64,000 bases of DNA, taken from Alitta virens. Its lineage: Eukaryota > Annelida > Polychaeta > Phyllodocida > Nereididae. Shown here piece after piece: positions 14,101 to 29,100 of the stretch. Location: assembly GCA_932294295.1 (NCBI GenBank), contig OW028576.1, forward strand, positions 45,724,128 to 45,788,127, in the 5' to 3' direction. The notes under the pieces were generated by a model. That model saw nothing but the letters and a program-made list of their open reading frames with translations. It was not told where the DNA came from and ran no database searches. Within the stretch, counting starts at the first letter, position 1; each line of letters opens with the position of its first letter. The position numbers and the translations under genes were made by a program.

Positions 14101-17100
14101 AGAGAAAATCCAGACCAAAACATTGGAAACACAATGGAAATGACATCATCACCATTGTTCAGTATTGTGACGTCATCACTGGGTTTGTTACATATTGAGT
14201 TTGAGCATGAAAAACTAATATTTATTGTAAATTAAAACTAAATTGTTGTGCAAAAGTTGGTATATAATGGTGAAAAATATCATGAGACAAGAAGGCAGTA
14301 TTGATTTATATCATTACTTTCATGTGCAAATTTGACAGACAGTGCACCTTTAAGGAACAAATTATTTCTATTGTGAGCGAATAAACTGAGTGATGTTTAC
14401 TAATCCACCCACGCGAGGAGGAGAGTCGTCGTAGCTAGAAGAATTTCTCTGTAATTGACAACGAACAACTTGCTACATACAAAATTATCATATCCTAATA
14501 AAGGCAATTAACAAATAATAACAGAAAATAGCATAAAACAGAGAAAGGATCGCAAAAAAACCAATAGAACAAGCGATAACAAGTCGTAAAGTTCTCATTT
14601 GGGGTTTTGTAGTAATGTTATTGTGCAAGATATGACTAGTTAGTCGTAGCATTTTCAATAATTTATACAATTTAATAATGCATCTATAGAGCACTTTAAA
14701 ATGACCTAAAATATACCTAATAAATATGATATAATATTAAGAAATAGAGCCAGTTTTTTTATACATAGATGCAGAGTGCCAATATATATGGTACTGATAG
14801 CTGAAATCTGATATAGTACATTTGTGAACGGTGTCTACAAGTTAAGTTTTCATGGTGTTAGCTAACATTGGTTGAGAATGGAACTAATATAGGGGCTTTT
14901 ACCATAAGAAACCACCAGGGTCTTTAATTACCTAATGTAGAGATAGCTATAGGGCTGGCTAGTTCTCGTGCGAGGTAGTACCCAGAAATGACAAAATTTA
15001 TGTATACCGATACTTGACGTTAGTACAGCTTAATTATTCATGACGTCATCTTGTATTTTGTTTAGTCTAATTGTGCTGTTTTTGTTATGTTTTGACTTTT
15101 AAGTTCCTTGTGGGGTGGGCACTTTAATATGTAAGTCAATAAAGAAATACTACTACTAATACTAGTATTGTGTATTGGTGACGTCATGTATTGTATTACT
15201 ATATATCCGGGTAGAACGTCACACAAGAACTGACCAGCCGTAAACAGACTGGTCAGTACAAAACCACATGCACCCAACTAGAGAAATGTAGCTGAAATTT
15301 ATAGTTATACGAACATCTGTGGAGTGCATAATTCCTACCTTATCCAGCTCAAAAGAAGGGGATTTTTAGCACAGAAACCATGGTGATCTTTATTTGCCTA
15401 ATCTAGTTCAATAGATGATGAAAACTTGGAAGCATTCATATTAAGGCCACCAGCCTGTGAGATGGTATGACCCATTTCTGTATTGCAATCATCATGAGTT
15501 TCATCAGTACTTTGATTGCAAAGGGTGAACCCTGCATTGAACCCACCCAACAGAGGAACGCTCCTGCCAGGGCTACCGAGACTCAACCTCGGAAATACTT
15601 GCTTATGCGGTCCGACGGAGCTTTTTAAACCTCCTGATATACTAAGGGGGACAAGAGGAGATGAGGCGGAGTTCATTCCGAATACTGTTGACCTGACAGG
15701 ACTCAAAGGTGGTCGTATTTCGTCTAACATCTCCGGAGTACCTTCACGAGGTTTACTGACATCAAATTCAAGATCTAGGAGGTTTTTTGTGAGCTCCTGA
15801 TTTTCACCTTTTGTTTCTACATAATTTTGATTAAGCACAGCATTGTTTCGACTCACAAAAGGGTTAGTAAATGGATCGACTACTGATTCACGATTACAAT
15901 AATTAGAACCCGAATCTTGACACGACGTGACATTGAAATCACCAAAAGGATTATTTGCAAATGCATCCTTGTTGTTACGGTTACTAAGGTTAGTACCACT
16001 TAGATAAACAACATCATTAGTTTTGGTGGGATTGATGCAATCTTGATTTGTAGCAGAAACAGAAGTAGAGCCAGGGGTAGAAGTTTCCACAAAAGTAGAA
16101 GTAGAGCAAGCAATAGCTGCAGAATCAGCATGGACAGTGGCGCCACCTAGGTCAAGGTCGTCAAGGGAACATAAAGCGCTTACCCGCTGGACTCCCGTGA
16201 TTATTAGCGTTGACATTTTAGTAGGGGTGCGGGGTTGGCGTGTTTGGCGGTCCGTTAGTTCTTTTAAGGCTGCGTCCGTTACCCCATCTGTTCCGTTGAT
16301 CGTAGATGGGGTCGTGGGTTCTTCTGGAAGACAAAATAGAACACACCACGGCCATAAGCCCAAGCCATGCATGGAACAAAAGCAAAGAACACATGGAACG
16401 TTCTTGATGACCTTCAAGAGATATTTAATGAAGATGACCAACAGAATTGAGACTTTAAGTTGGAATAAAAACCCTGCATACATAGTTACTCATCAAAGAA
16501 GACCAAATGCCGCATCAGAAATTTTGATAATTTCTTGGAGAATGTTATTAACTGACCATGATAAATTTTGCAACTGAACCAATCATCCAGGGTTGTTAAG
16601 AAAAAGTCAGTTTCAATTGGTTTTTGTGAAAAATTTGACATTGACCTTGTCATAACCATACTTTTTTTTATAAGTGTTCTTTGTATATATAGGGTCCAAC
16701 TGTATTACCAAGTCTAATTACAAAGGACATCCACAACATATTACTTGAAAGTCTATCCATTCATAGCTGCAACAGTTAGTAAATTAGTTAATTAGGTTTC
16801 AGCTGCATTTAATTGTAAAGCTGTTGACATGTCAGACAATTCCTGTGTTCTTAGCTTTTGAATTCACCTTGTTTCTATGCTGGGGCAAGTAGATGACCCC
16901 ACCCATGGGGTTAAAGTGTAACATGGGTGGATTCATCCTCTATCTCACCTCAATCAACCTCCCAAGCAGCAAGAACTTGTCTTAGAGGACTGCACTTTCC
17001 ATAAATACTACCAATCGTCAAAAATGCTTATCGAACACACAGGAATTATGCACTAGTAAGCTTCGCAACCAGTAGAGGGAGCTCAAGGGCATGCGTTTGG

Positions 17101-20100
17101 AACACTACGCAATCACCAGAGGGAGCCAGGGCACACTCGAGAGTTCTCTTTCACTCACCCCAATGGGCTTCGAGTCATACGGAGACGTAACCATTAGTCG
17201 AGGGCCCTCCAGATGGCGCCCTTGTGAGTCCATCACTGAAACGTGCACCCCACGACTTACTTACCCCAATGAACATAATATAATTACGTACGTAGTTTAT
17301 CCAACTCTTTTATAATTTCTTCAAAGTATCACGTCAGTGACTTCTCATTTGTATTACAGACAAATATATTGGCCAAATACAATATCAGAATCCCAACGAA
17401 AATAATAACATAAAATCTGTTGAATTCCTTCGGCCATTAGGTTTCGAACATGATGTTCCTCTTTGCAATTTTGGAATAAATGTTTCCATAAACTTTATCA
17501 TTAAAGTGTGTTTGCAATTCTTGATTTGTAGACATCAGTTTTATCTTAATTAAGACATTCTCCAATATTGCTGACAATATTGATTACTTCTTTTTGTCAG
17601 TTGAATGAACAGAATCATAGAATACCACATATTCAAAATAATCTGATCAACTTTGATATCACAGTATTTTGTCATAAATTGTCATAAATCATACAAGAGC
17701 TCTTTGAGAAAGTATGAGAATAGTCCATATATTCAACAAATAAGTCCTTACCTTGTGAGCTGGCATTTGAAGCAGACTCGTGAGCGGCTAAGAAGTTGGG
17801 TGACCGTTGGCTGTAGGGAGAATAGTCCGTGGCATATTCTGTCTTTTGTATTCGCTGCGGTTCGTCTGCGACAAGTAAAATGAATTAAATTAATTTCTTT
17901 CATCTCCGTACAGAAAACAGCATTTCCCCAAGGTTAGCGTCAATTTAAAGATGGCTATTTTGTATTTATATATCAGTTACCATGGAAACCTAGTTATATT
18001 AGATTCCAGAGCATTTCTTACCATGAAATGAAGAGTCTAACCGAATGTCTTTGGGCTTCTCTGTTGTTGTTGTGGTCGTCGTGACGATAGTTCCGCCAGG
18101 CATGACACGACGCGACGTCTCCACCTGTCGTCGTGGCGACATGGCATCAACATCTGTGCTTCTGTTTGACAATTGCAAGTTTTGAGCTTCTCCTGGTTCC
18201 ATGAATAAAAACTGGAAATGTATTCAAGGCAAAAATTAATACCATACATAACCTGGGAATAGGGCCACTCAGTGAGCTCCATGAAATTATTTCATGGTTC
18301 AGATCACGTCATACTTGTCAGCATATTTGACAAGAGAACGTGACATTTCAAGAATATCATTCAAGAAGTGATACCACATATACATGTTATCACTCTTCCA
18401 AAAACTCAAAGCATTACAGAAAATGCTTAGTCGTAAGAGGATGTGAATTTTATCTAAGAGAGCGCGAGGCACTGTTCCCTTTCACAACTCAGACCCTGGC
18501 GGAGTAAAGTATGTCACCATTTATATTCCTCTTTGCATAGTCTTGATATAATTTCAAATTTATTTTGAAATGAACTAAAATAATAGATAAATTTGTATTA
18601 TATTCTTTCTTGTTAAAGTCCATCAGTTGATCTCTTTCTTAATAAAATATTTTCTGATCTTCATCTCACTCATCTGATCCTCATCATTTTAATGTCACTG
18701 GTGGTCTCAAAATAACTTTGATTTAAGTTCTGAAACCACCAGTCATCATTATTGTCAAATAATGTGTTAATTTGTTATAATTACAATAAAGAATCATATT
18801 AATCCCAATGCTATAAACGTTACTATTTTTCAAGATATGACATATATATAATTTTATTGACAGACGATGTCAGACAAGACAAATTTGTCACAAAAACACA
18901 GTAAGACAAAACATTATCAACTTTATAAAATATTTTAGTGAAATGCTCTTACCACACTGTATAGTTACTCACAGTGTGTACCAAAGATTCAGATTCAGAT
19001 CGTTTATTCCACTTGTAAAAAATGCGTTACAAGTGAGGAGGGACTCTCTCAGACAGACAAGCCATCGCTTCTCGAGAGTCACCTCCTCAAGCGCAAAAAA
19101 CAATAATCTATTCATCAAAATCACTTGGGCGATCAATATGAGAAGTTCTTGCAGATGTTTCTTGATCATCTCATCATTTATCCAGCCTTCAACAATAAAT
19201 AATGGCTTAGGATTTGAATTACGATATTTCATTAATTTACAATCAACAAAACCAGCAGATATTCGGCTCTATCATCGATCAAACCTACAGAGTTAAATCT
19301 TTCATACCTCGACAGTGATGGTTCCCTGGGAGCCTGGCTTTCCCGTCAGAGGAATGATCTGTCTTGTAGAGGGCATCCGACGTAGGTCAGCGATTGAGAC
19401 GAGCGCCCGCCCCAGGAAGTCTTCCCCGGCTGCTTTCACTCGGTCGTACACTTCGAAACGCAGTTGGCGTGAGTTGTCGTCAAGTTCACTGGAAGATGAA
19501 ATTCATTTTCAATATCAAGTAAGTATGTCACATGACTTGACCGTGGGCAGTCATGTGACCAACTGATAGATGGGTGAAAGCTCCTGGTGAGTTGTAAAAT
19601 GAGACCTTTGTGCTTGGTAATCAAATTATATATTTGTGCTTGGTAATAAATTATAATGTTAAAGTAAGTTGTTATTTAACTAAATCATGATATCATTATC
19701 ATCATAATTATATATTAACCACAATATACACAAATACTTAACAGATAAATAAATTTGTAAGGCACCTGTCTCAGAAATATTCTGCTCACTGGTGATATGA
19801 TTTAAGAAACCAATTATTTGCAATTTCTAAATAAATATTTGTTTATAATTTTCTCTTGGACAGAGTTGTTTGTGATTGTAAAGTCAAAGGTGGAATTACT
19901 TATCAGTCCGAGTACACTAATTTGTTAATTTCCAAAAAAAATATATTACAAAAAAATTGTAAATGCCAAATATCGTTTCCTTGTTCAGTATTGCTATATA
20001 AGTCTTTATTACAGTGCATGTCAGAGACCTTTCATAGCGACAACCAGAGGTAAATCCAAATAAAACACTCTTAATGAATCAACGAAAGATTTACCACAGA

Positions 20101-23100
20101 GCTCTGCCATTTTCTTGATGATCAACATTCAAATTCAACGAAATGTTTTACAATTCAAGGTCCGAAATGTTTGCATTCAATACAATACTAGGTCTTTCTT
20201 GATTTATATGAATTAAAACAGTATTATTTTCTAAATTTACAACAGGGTATACTCACAAGACGTAGTGTTCATTCCAAAAGGGGTTGCTGGAATTTTTGAC
20301 GACGCTGGTTGTGTGTCTTTGTTGGGGCTGGTCCAGAAGCATGAGGCAGTACGGTTCACCTACGTCTGCAAAACATTCCAAAATGATTCCATTTAAATCG
20401 GAGTTCTTTTTCATCATCTTCAGAATCGAAGAGTAATCAAGTTTTGTGTTCTCATGATTAATTAAGGTAAAATATAATTGCATAGGTTACTAATACATAA
20501 CAAGTGAAATTTTTAGAAGGTGGCCATTTTGATTTAAGCTACGTCTCAAAAAAACAAAAAAATAAGCCGTAGGTAACTACTTTATTTAGTTTATTGCCTC
20601 AATTAAACCAGCCATTGCTACAAAATTGTCTCATCTAAAATGGACAAAAACAAAGAGGGATCATGGGAAGTGTTCATTGTTTAGTGTTTAAACCCATATC
20701 AGTAGGGCTGTACACCTTTATCTTTATAACGATATGATACGTATCACGATACAGTAAAACCGATACGATACGTATCATGATACGTATCGTTAAGCTATAT
20801 CAACGAAAAAAGCCTACAATACTGACAATCCACTATGAAATGTAATGAATAAATATCTATGGAATAATCCAGACTGTTGTTTAAAGTCATTACAATTAAA
20901 GTGGCTGATATTTTTCTTTAAAAGCACCAGAACATCTGGGTAGCAGGTGTCCTATTTGCTCAAAATCGCCGATCTGCATACCATTTAATTGCATCGTTAT
21001 TATTACATAACGGTTATCAATACCCGTATCGTTAACATTGTACCGGTACAAACGGTATATCGAGAACCGGTGTACAGCCCTAAATATCAGCCATTAATAA
21101 CCTTTGAGTCGGTGTCTCAACTTTCTTGAAGTCTTTTTTTTTTATATCTACAGCCTTACGTAGGGTTAGCTAACGTTAAATTCGATCAAATACATGATAC
21201 GCATAGATTGCCGTTGTACTTTAAGTTGGAAGCCTTACCGAAATCCCTCTGTCCTAGTGAGTTGGCTTTCATAACTTTAACAAGGAGACGTCGGTCCCGC
21301 AGCGAAAAAGGTTTACTTCCCCCGACTGAGATCTACAAGAACAAAATAATTAAAAATATAAAATTCATAAACCCATCATATATAGCATCAAATACCATAC
21401 ACCTTCTTCCTGGGCCATTGTCAACACAGCCTCATTTTCATGTCGTTGCTAAGGGCAACAGTACACAAAGAAAGTTCAGCACACAATGCCAGACATTTGC
21501 GTACAAACCACCCTTGATCCAAAATGTCTTTGTAATTCCGTTTGGAGAAATAAGTGAGGGATGAAATAAGTAAACTGAAATTGACTGTGTGTTGAGTAAA
21601 AAGTTTTAAATAATACATGCCAGAAATTAGAAGTTAGTAAATAACATTAATTTCAGCTCCACAAATTAAGAATATACAAGTACATGTCGTTAATTAAAAA
21701 TTGCAAAAATAAATATTGATAGCAGCTAACATGCAAGTAAAGATATCAATGAAATCTTTTTTTTTTGGAGGCGAGAATCACTGACGATCACTTTTGAGAT
21801 AATAAGCAGTCATTCAATTCTTGTTGTTGAAATTTTGTACTTGAAAAATTGATGTTTGTGACATTCAGATCAGGCTTCTAATACAAAGCATTATAACCAA
21901 CATTTCAGAAAGCAAATACTTTTCATCATCTTCTTAAAAGGAAACAAATCCATTGGCAGTCTTTTAAGAAATTTAAATCAGAAAGCAGTGATGTAAATAT
22001 GCAAATTTGTGTCAATCCATCATGCATATATTGTTTCTTGAGGTACATTAAAAAATTTCAGAATGGCAAAATAAATGAATTTAGCATTAAATTTACATAG
22101 TTTTGGCTTTCTGAGCATCAAGATTTCACAACCAAAAAAAAAGATTTTCAAAAATATCATTCCTTCTTTAGAAGTTCATGCAGTTAATTTCAACAGACAT
22201 CGGATAAAAGCAAAGAAATTAATAAATAAATCATTAAAATTACATCAAGTAATTATACTTGTTAGCAAAATAATTAAATATTAAGCAAGTTAAAAGCATT
22301 AATAACAGTTAGAGGCCTTATCTAATCTCACCTCTAAAGAATTAGTAACTCTCCGCGTTGCGAGGGAAGATTCCATGCGTTTAGGCGCCACCTGCGGGAG
22401 GTGGTGAGAAACATTCTGGTAGGAGGAGCCACCATTCGCTGACACAGGGCGGCCATTTGCAAAAGGGGCGGGTGCAAACTTAGGAGGGAAATTCAAAAAG
22501 GGGAAAAAGGAAAGAAAAAGAGATACAACTATGCGTTAAACAAGGAATAGATCTACAAATATTAATTACTACAATGCAACTACTTAACTTAGGTAACTAG
22601 GGAACTAATACTTCACTAGCTAGCTATGATGCATTACAATTATCAAGCATGTATATAATGTCATATATGTGTAACTTGGCTGGTAAATGTTTTATTTTTA
22701 CAGAATTCAGGTTTGTATAGTCGCTGTAATAATATATTCGTATTCGATATAATCTGAATTTTTTAAAAATGTTTCATCTGGAAAAATTAAGGTTTGCCTA
22801 GTTGATGTGATATATTCATAAATTGATATATTCATAAATGGATATATTCATAAATTGATATATTCATAAATTGATATATTTATAAATTGATATGTTTATA
22901 AAGCATAGACTACCACTATATTTGAACTTTAATAAGTAAAATATTCTATTCATCAAATTATCAGTTTGCTAGATTAAGAATAGGAACAATATATCTAAAT
23001 TAATTTATTAAATATATGCGGATCTAATTACTTCGTAAAGGGAGTAAATAGAATGTTAGAAAGTTACGATGCGTAACATAAAAATTCTAATATTGCTACA

Positions 23101-26100
23101 ATTACAGTATCGAGTCAATATGAAATTGCTGGCGTGAAGGGCTAAGTTATGTATTCTTTCTCGTATACCCAATTATCAGGGATGTGATTGATCAGTGATA
23201 AAAAAAACCTGAAAATGTCAGGATGAATAAGCGCCCTGTCCGGGGGCATCCCCCCCCTGGAAATGTTTTTAACAAATAACCAAAATAAAGCCATTTCAAG
23301 CTATCTGAGGGGCAACTTCTAGGTATTACAGTTGGAGCTCCGCAAGTCCGGCGATACTCGTTGTCAGCCACTTTTCCCCTCCCCCCCCCCCCCAAAAAAA
23401 AAATAAATAAAAAAGAACTGAATTTGCACGAATCACGAGGGTCAATTTCTAATGCCAAAAAAAACGGATTTCCGGAGAAAAATAATGGAAAAATCACATC
23501 CCTGAATTATTTATAGCTGTAAATACACTAGCTATCGTTTGATTATTTACAGTAATGTTCTAAATACTTGTATTAAAATGTAAATTATCAAAGTATCTTG
23601 ATACTCTTAGAATAATAGCAATACATTATACTGTCAAATAATCTAGCTCGAGATGATATTAATAATTATTTGGACATCTATCTAATTTAAGTGCCATTGA
23701 TGACGATATAATGCTTGCAATTATCAATTATATTCAATTCGCTTAACTATATATAGAGCTAACAATGCAAAATTTTCGATATAACTAGACATGTTTTAAC
23801 AGAGCTACACGGCATAATTTCTAAGATATTAAAATTAATAATTAATTAATAGTGCAGTATACATCTGGTGTGTAGCAACAGCAACTTGCTAAGTGTAATT
23901 AGTGAAGTGTGTGTTAATAGATAGCAAAGCGTAAACTGTGTATTTATAACAAGTAATCTATAACAAATATTATCAACAATCTAAAACAAACAATTATTAA
24001 CAATAACAAGATCATGAACATACAACATTCATTAAAATATCGAAAAGTGAATATTGAAAAAGGCAAAAAATGTGAAAATAGTTAAAAATTTTCACATGAT
24101 GTGCGAGTGTATACAATCGTATATTGTACTGAGGTGCGGTGACAAAACGCTACGATCTAAAATATTTGAAACAAAAATGGAAATTAAACGGCAAAAAAAG
24201 AGCGACGCGGGGAATTAATTGAGGGTAAAAGTTGAAATGCAAGTCTTAGCTTGGCCCTGAAAAAAGAAAGGAGGCATGGAGTTTAGAAACTTAAAGATTT
24301 TAACTTTAAACTACAGATTTTTCAATTTTAAAATAACGGGCATTACGAGTTACAGGTATAACGTTACTACTTCGAAGATTTAATCAATTCAGAAGACTTA
24401 TCATATCATTAGCAAGCGTTAATTACTAACAGTCAGCATTGCCAAAACTTACATAGTGTTTCTTTCTTTTTTCAATTTTTTTGATAATTATGTCATAAAA
24501 ATAAATTGCCAGTTTTCAAGAGACTTCAATAAAAAATTGCGAAACAAAATTTGGAATGCCGAGTACTGCAATAAAAGCAAATACAAAGCAGGACTTTACA
24601 AATTGCTTCCAAATCTTTACTCCCTTATTTGGCAATGCTGATTGGTGGGGGGCATATTTCTTAATAATTAAAAAAATTCTGTAATTTGACAAATTTTTGA
24701 CAAATCTTCATGCCCCCTTTTCATTTTTTTTGTCAAAACAATCCCAAAATTAAATGTTAAAAAAATTAAAGTTTGTACAAGAAAACAACCAATTCCGAGC
24801 GAAAATCAGAGCGCAATTTACAGAATGTGATGCTTTAAAAAAAATGTCATTGCAAAAACAAAACGCAATTTAAAATGTTCACATTTCCACAGACAATCAC
24901 GAGACAAAGGATTTTGTAACAATTCACAGATTTTTTTTTCTTTAAACATCTAAATAATACAAATATAGCCAAAATAGTAAAAAACCACTTTCACCAGCAT
25001 TTTGACTTTTATAATGTAGTCAACCACATATTGCCTCACACAGCACGAATTATTTGGAGGCTTACACCGTGACGTACATCATAAGCCAGGTATCCTTAAT
25101 CAGTCACTACAGTTTTCACTTAATCATCGCTATTTTATCTGTAAAAACTGAAATCTCAAGACAGATCAAAAGTTTGATAAGGGAGGCTGAGGGTTGTAAA
25201 TGACTGACCGTAAAAGAGCGATTTATGTATTGAAGACAGGGTGGGGGTAAAATCGTCCCATCTAGTTTAGTTGAAGATATTAACATATGATAAAAGTAGC
25301 ATTAGGGCATGAGGTAAATAAGTTATAAAGGAGGGGTAAAACTCGGCCACTGAGTTAATGATTTTCCTGTCTCTTCCTTATCAATCTTTCGATCTGTCTA
25401 CAAATGTCATTCTAACAATCAAAACCGCGATGCTTAAGTGAAAACTGCTGTGTCGCAAAGTGAAAAGCGAAACCAAAGCAGGTGATGATTAATGAAGGTG
25501 CTAAACCTACAGGTGAAATGGAAACTAAAAAGCTACTTAACTAAACAGGATAATTAATGGAAATATCATCAATGATTATTTTGTTACCTGTGTAGGAACT
25601 TTCGGAGGGGCGGACGAAAGAGTTTCTGTACTCGATTTTTCCGCATGCAGCTAAGTGGGATAAATATCAATTCCATTTGTAAATTAGACAACCAATTAAT
25701 ACACACAGCAAAAAAGAAAACCACACTATGCATGAATTAATCAATTTTCAACAAACTTGATAATAATTTGTTAGATTTGGTAAGTGAATATGAGTTGTTA
25801 AAACCTGAGTAATCTTCATAAATTCCAAGTAATATCAGTAAATTGCAACTGGATTGAATACAAGATGTTCTAAATAATTGTCATGTACGAGTTATTCCCA
25901 TTTATGGCTTATGATAATTACTTTTCATTTACTAGGTTTAATTTGAATTTGTGCGAGATGGTGTATGAAGAAATATGACATGTGCCATTATCACAATTGT
26001 TTTCCGAATTTTACATCATCAAAGAGGAGAAACAGTAAGATGGAACACTTGCACATTTTTATAAGCCATGTCAGGGGTAGTTGTAACGATCAGTTACAGG

Positions 26101-29100
26101 AATGATGTATTATTAATAATGTCCCACAAAGAAATTAAAGACGCATGTCGTTTGCATTTGTATTCCATGATGTCATGTGTCATGGAATACAAATGCAAAC
26201 GACATGCGTCTTTAATTTCTTTGTGGGACATTATTAATAATACATCATTCCTGTAACTGATCGTTACATTAGTTTTAATTATCTGTGTGGGAACAAAATT
26301 GCCTTAGAAACAATATTAGTTGCAATTAGTGGAGTCAGTACTGTTACATGGCGAATCAAAAAAAATAAAAATGGCTATTCCTTCTTCAAAAACAAATCAC
26401 CAGGAAGCATAGAGCGCCATCTGCATCCTGTGAGACTAATGTAACTATAAATAGCAAGAACTTGACTATAAATAGCAAAAACTTGACTGGCTCCAGTGGG
26501 ACTTGAACCGCCAATCTTCTGCACAACAGTCCTGTGACATACCAACTTGGCCACAGAGGACACACTGAACTTTGGCAGTTACACACCCGGCTCCATAAAG
26601 GACCATACACTTGTCCTTTATCACAATTTAACAACTGACAAAGTAATACAAATTTACAATAAACTGCATATATAACCATACAACCATTTGATGCAACAAT
26701 ACAATACAATAGTGGAAACTATACTAATACAATTTATATCCTAATCATTAGCTAACAACAAGACAAGCTTACTAACAGGTCTCCTGAGAACTGACTGTTG
26801 AGTTTTAACTTTCACAGCTCGCACAAATTCCTGGCTATCCTTTTCAAGCTCAATGACGCGTCCAAGAGGCCAGTGGTTCCGTTCCATGGACTCATCTTTC
26901 AACAAAACAATGTCATTGATTTGCAAATTCCGTGAAGGCATAGTCCATTTTTGTCTCTTTTGCTGCAGTAACAAATATTCATTTCTCCAGCGTGACCAGA
27001 AAACATTTGTGAGATACTGAACTCTTCTCCATCGGCGTTTGAGATATAAATCATCCTTTACGAAATTTCCAGGAGGAGGTACTGCAACTTTAGTTCTGCC
27101 AGTTAAGATGTTGCTTGGTGCAAGTGGCTCCAATTCATCATTGATACAAGTGAGAGGTCTTGAATTCATGATAGCTTCGACCTCACACAACAAGGTGTGA
27201 AATGACTCAATATCTAAACGAGATCCGTGTTCACTGATAAGACCATTGAGGATTTTCCGAACAGACCTTATCAATCGTTCCCAACTGCCTCCCATGTGGC
27301 TAGCTGTCGGAGGGTTGAAACACCATTCTATGTAAAGATGGGAAAGCTTGGCTTGCAACTTATCATGATCCATTTCCTTGATGGCTTCCTTAAGTTCTCG
27401 ATCTGAGCCCACAAAATTTGTGCCGTTATCACTATGAAGTTCCTTTGGCTTTCCTCGCCGGGCTACAAATCTTCTCAAAGCATGAAGAAAGGAATCTGCG
27501 TCTAAGCTGCTGGCAATTTCCAAATGCACACACCTACTGACCATACAGGTGAACAACACTCCATAAAACTTTGGATATTTCCTGCCATCTCGAATTACAA
27601 AGGGACCAAAATAATCTACACCAGTGTAGCTGAAAGGAGGCAACGTATCATCGACTCTACAACCAGGTAAGTCTGCCATTTTCTGTTGTTGAAGTGGGCC
27701 TTGGTATCTGCGACATGTTACACAACGGTGAATGACATTGCGAACGTTCGTCATTCCACCAATTATCCAGTACCTTTGACGAAGACTTGCAAGCACATGA
27801 TTTGTTCCGACATGACCTAATTGCTTATGCTCATGTTGAATGATTAAATCAGTGATATGTCCTTTCCTTGGTATGATAATTGGATATCTCACTGATTCCG
27901 GAATATTTGCACGACGTAGACGTCCGCCAACTCGTAAGATACCTTGATCCAAAAATGGGTCCAAAGCAGAGAGAGGACTTGATTTAGCAACAGAGGACAC
28001 AAAATTCTTTGGATCCTGATTCTCAGAGAGTTGATTCATTTCACTGGGAAAAGTTTTCTTTTGTAGCCAGCAAACAATCTTACTTTCCGCATTTTCCATG
28101 TCAGATGCAGAGAGCCTGTAACTTGTGGATGGGACTGCAGTGCACCTGTCTTTCAAAATTTTCATGACCTTCAGATACACTGCAACAGAAGTCTTCAAAC
28201 GACGCCAATCCGAGAAGTAATTCATCAAGTATGTGCAAGGGTCAACAGGGTCAACAAGTGAAGACTGCGCCAAATGAACAGGTAAGTATTCTGATGTCTC
28301 TGGTTTGTTTTCAATATCATCAAGATCAGCTGTCCATAAGGAGCCGGGACCTTTGAGCCACAAGGAATCTCCCAGGAGTCCTGTAGCCTTGACTCCACGT
28401 GAAGCTTTGTCTGCAGGATTACAATCGCTTGACACATATTTCCATTGGCTTGGGTTTGAAAAGTTCCGAATAATCTGAACCCTATTGGCAACGTAGATTG
28501 GCCAGCGCTGTTTGGCATTGTTTATGTAATTGAGCACAGTGGTTGAATCGGTGTGATAAGTAATGCCAATGTCTTCCTTCAACTCGAATTTCATCATTTG
28601 ACCCAAACGTACTGCTGTGACCGCCGCAGTCAATTCCAATCGTGGTATCGTTGTGGCCTTTAGTGGAGCAACCCTTGCTTTCCCAATCAAAAAGGCATTG
28701 TGGTATTGATCCTGTATGTCAAGAGTTCGCAAGTAGGCAACCGCTCCATATCCATAAGAACTCGCATCAGAATAAACATGGATCTCCTTCATTACTGATT
28801 GTTCCATTCCATGCAGAGAGAGCATCCTTGGAATAGCAAAATCACTCAGATGACTCATATCCCGGATCCAACTTTGCCACCGAGACTCGTATTCAGCTGA
28901 AACACAGTCATCCCAGCCAACATCACCTTCTCTGCACAAATCTTGCAGAATCTTTTTTCCAACCATTGTGACTGGAGCCACGAATCCTAAGGGGTCATAA
29001 AGTGCTGAGACTGTTGACAAAATACTTCTTCTGGTCGTAGGCCTTTGTTTCATCTTCACAGAAAAGCCAAAGTTGTCAGTTGTCACATCCCAAAGAATAC

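Larger units (their letters stand above)
11942..15397. other. Introns around exon 14
   Basis: Holds the element pair at 12.26-12.53 kb, the MITEs at 12557 and 13960, the 36-bp exon, and TGACGTCA sites at 12700, 14168, 15041 and 15179. Confidence 0.55.
16324..20256. other. Introns between exons 9 and 13
   Basis: A SINE fragment at 16.9 kb. Otherwise AT-rich without features I can support. Confidence 0.55.
22479..25587. other. Intron between exons 6 and 7
   Basis: Contains the 16-bp repeat and the hAT-like MITE; rest very AT-rich with no gene. Confidence 0.55.

Noticed and set aside
15329..15360. KSPSFELDK with a GTAGGA donor after it on the minus strand
   Set aside because: A TAA precedes it in frame and no AG lies between, so no exon can start there. 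Its likeness to the SSSIELD end of exon 13 is noted but unexplained.
16137..16577. 146-aa plus-strand frame
   Set aside because: Antisense of exon 13 and its intron; no recognisable protein.
26068..26256. 62-aa plus-strand frame
   Set aside because: It reads straight through the perfect inverted repeat.
26489..26576. tRNA gene
   Set aside because: A and B boxes are present but acceptor stems do not pair; treated as tRNA-like SINE.
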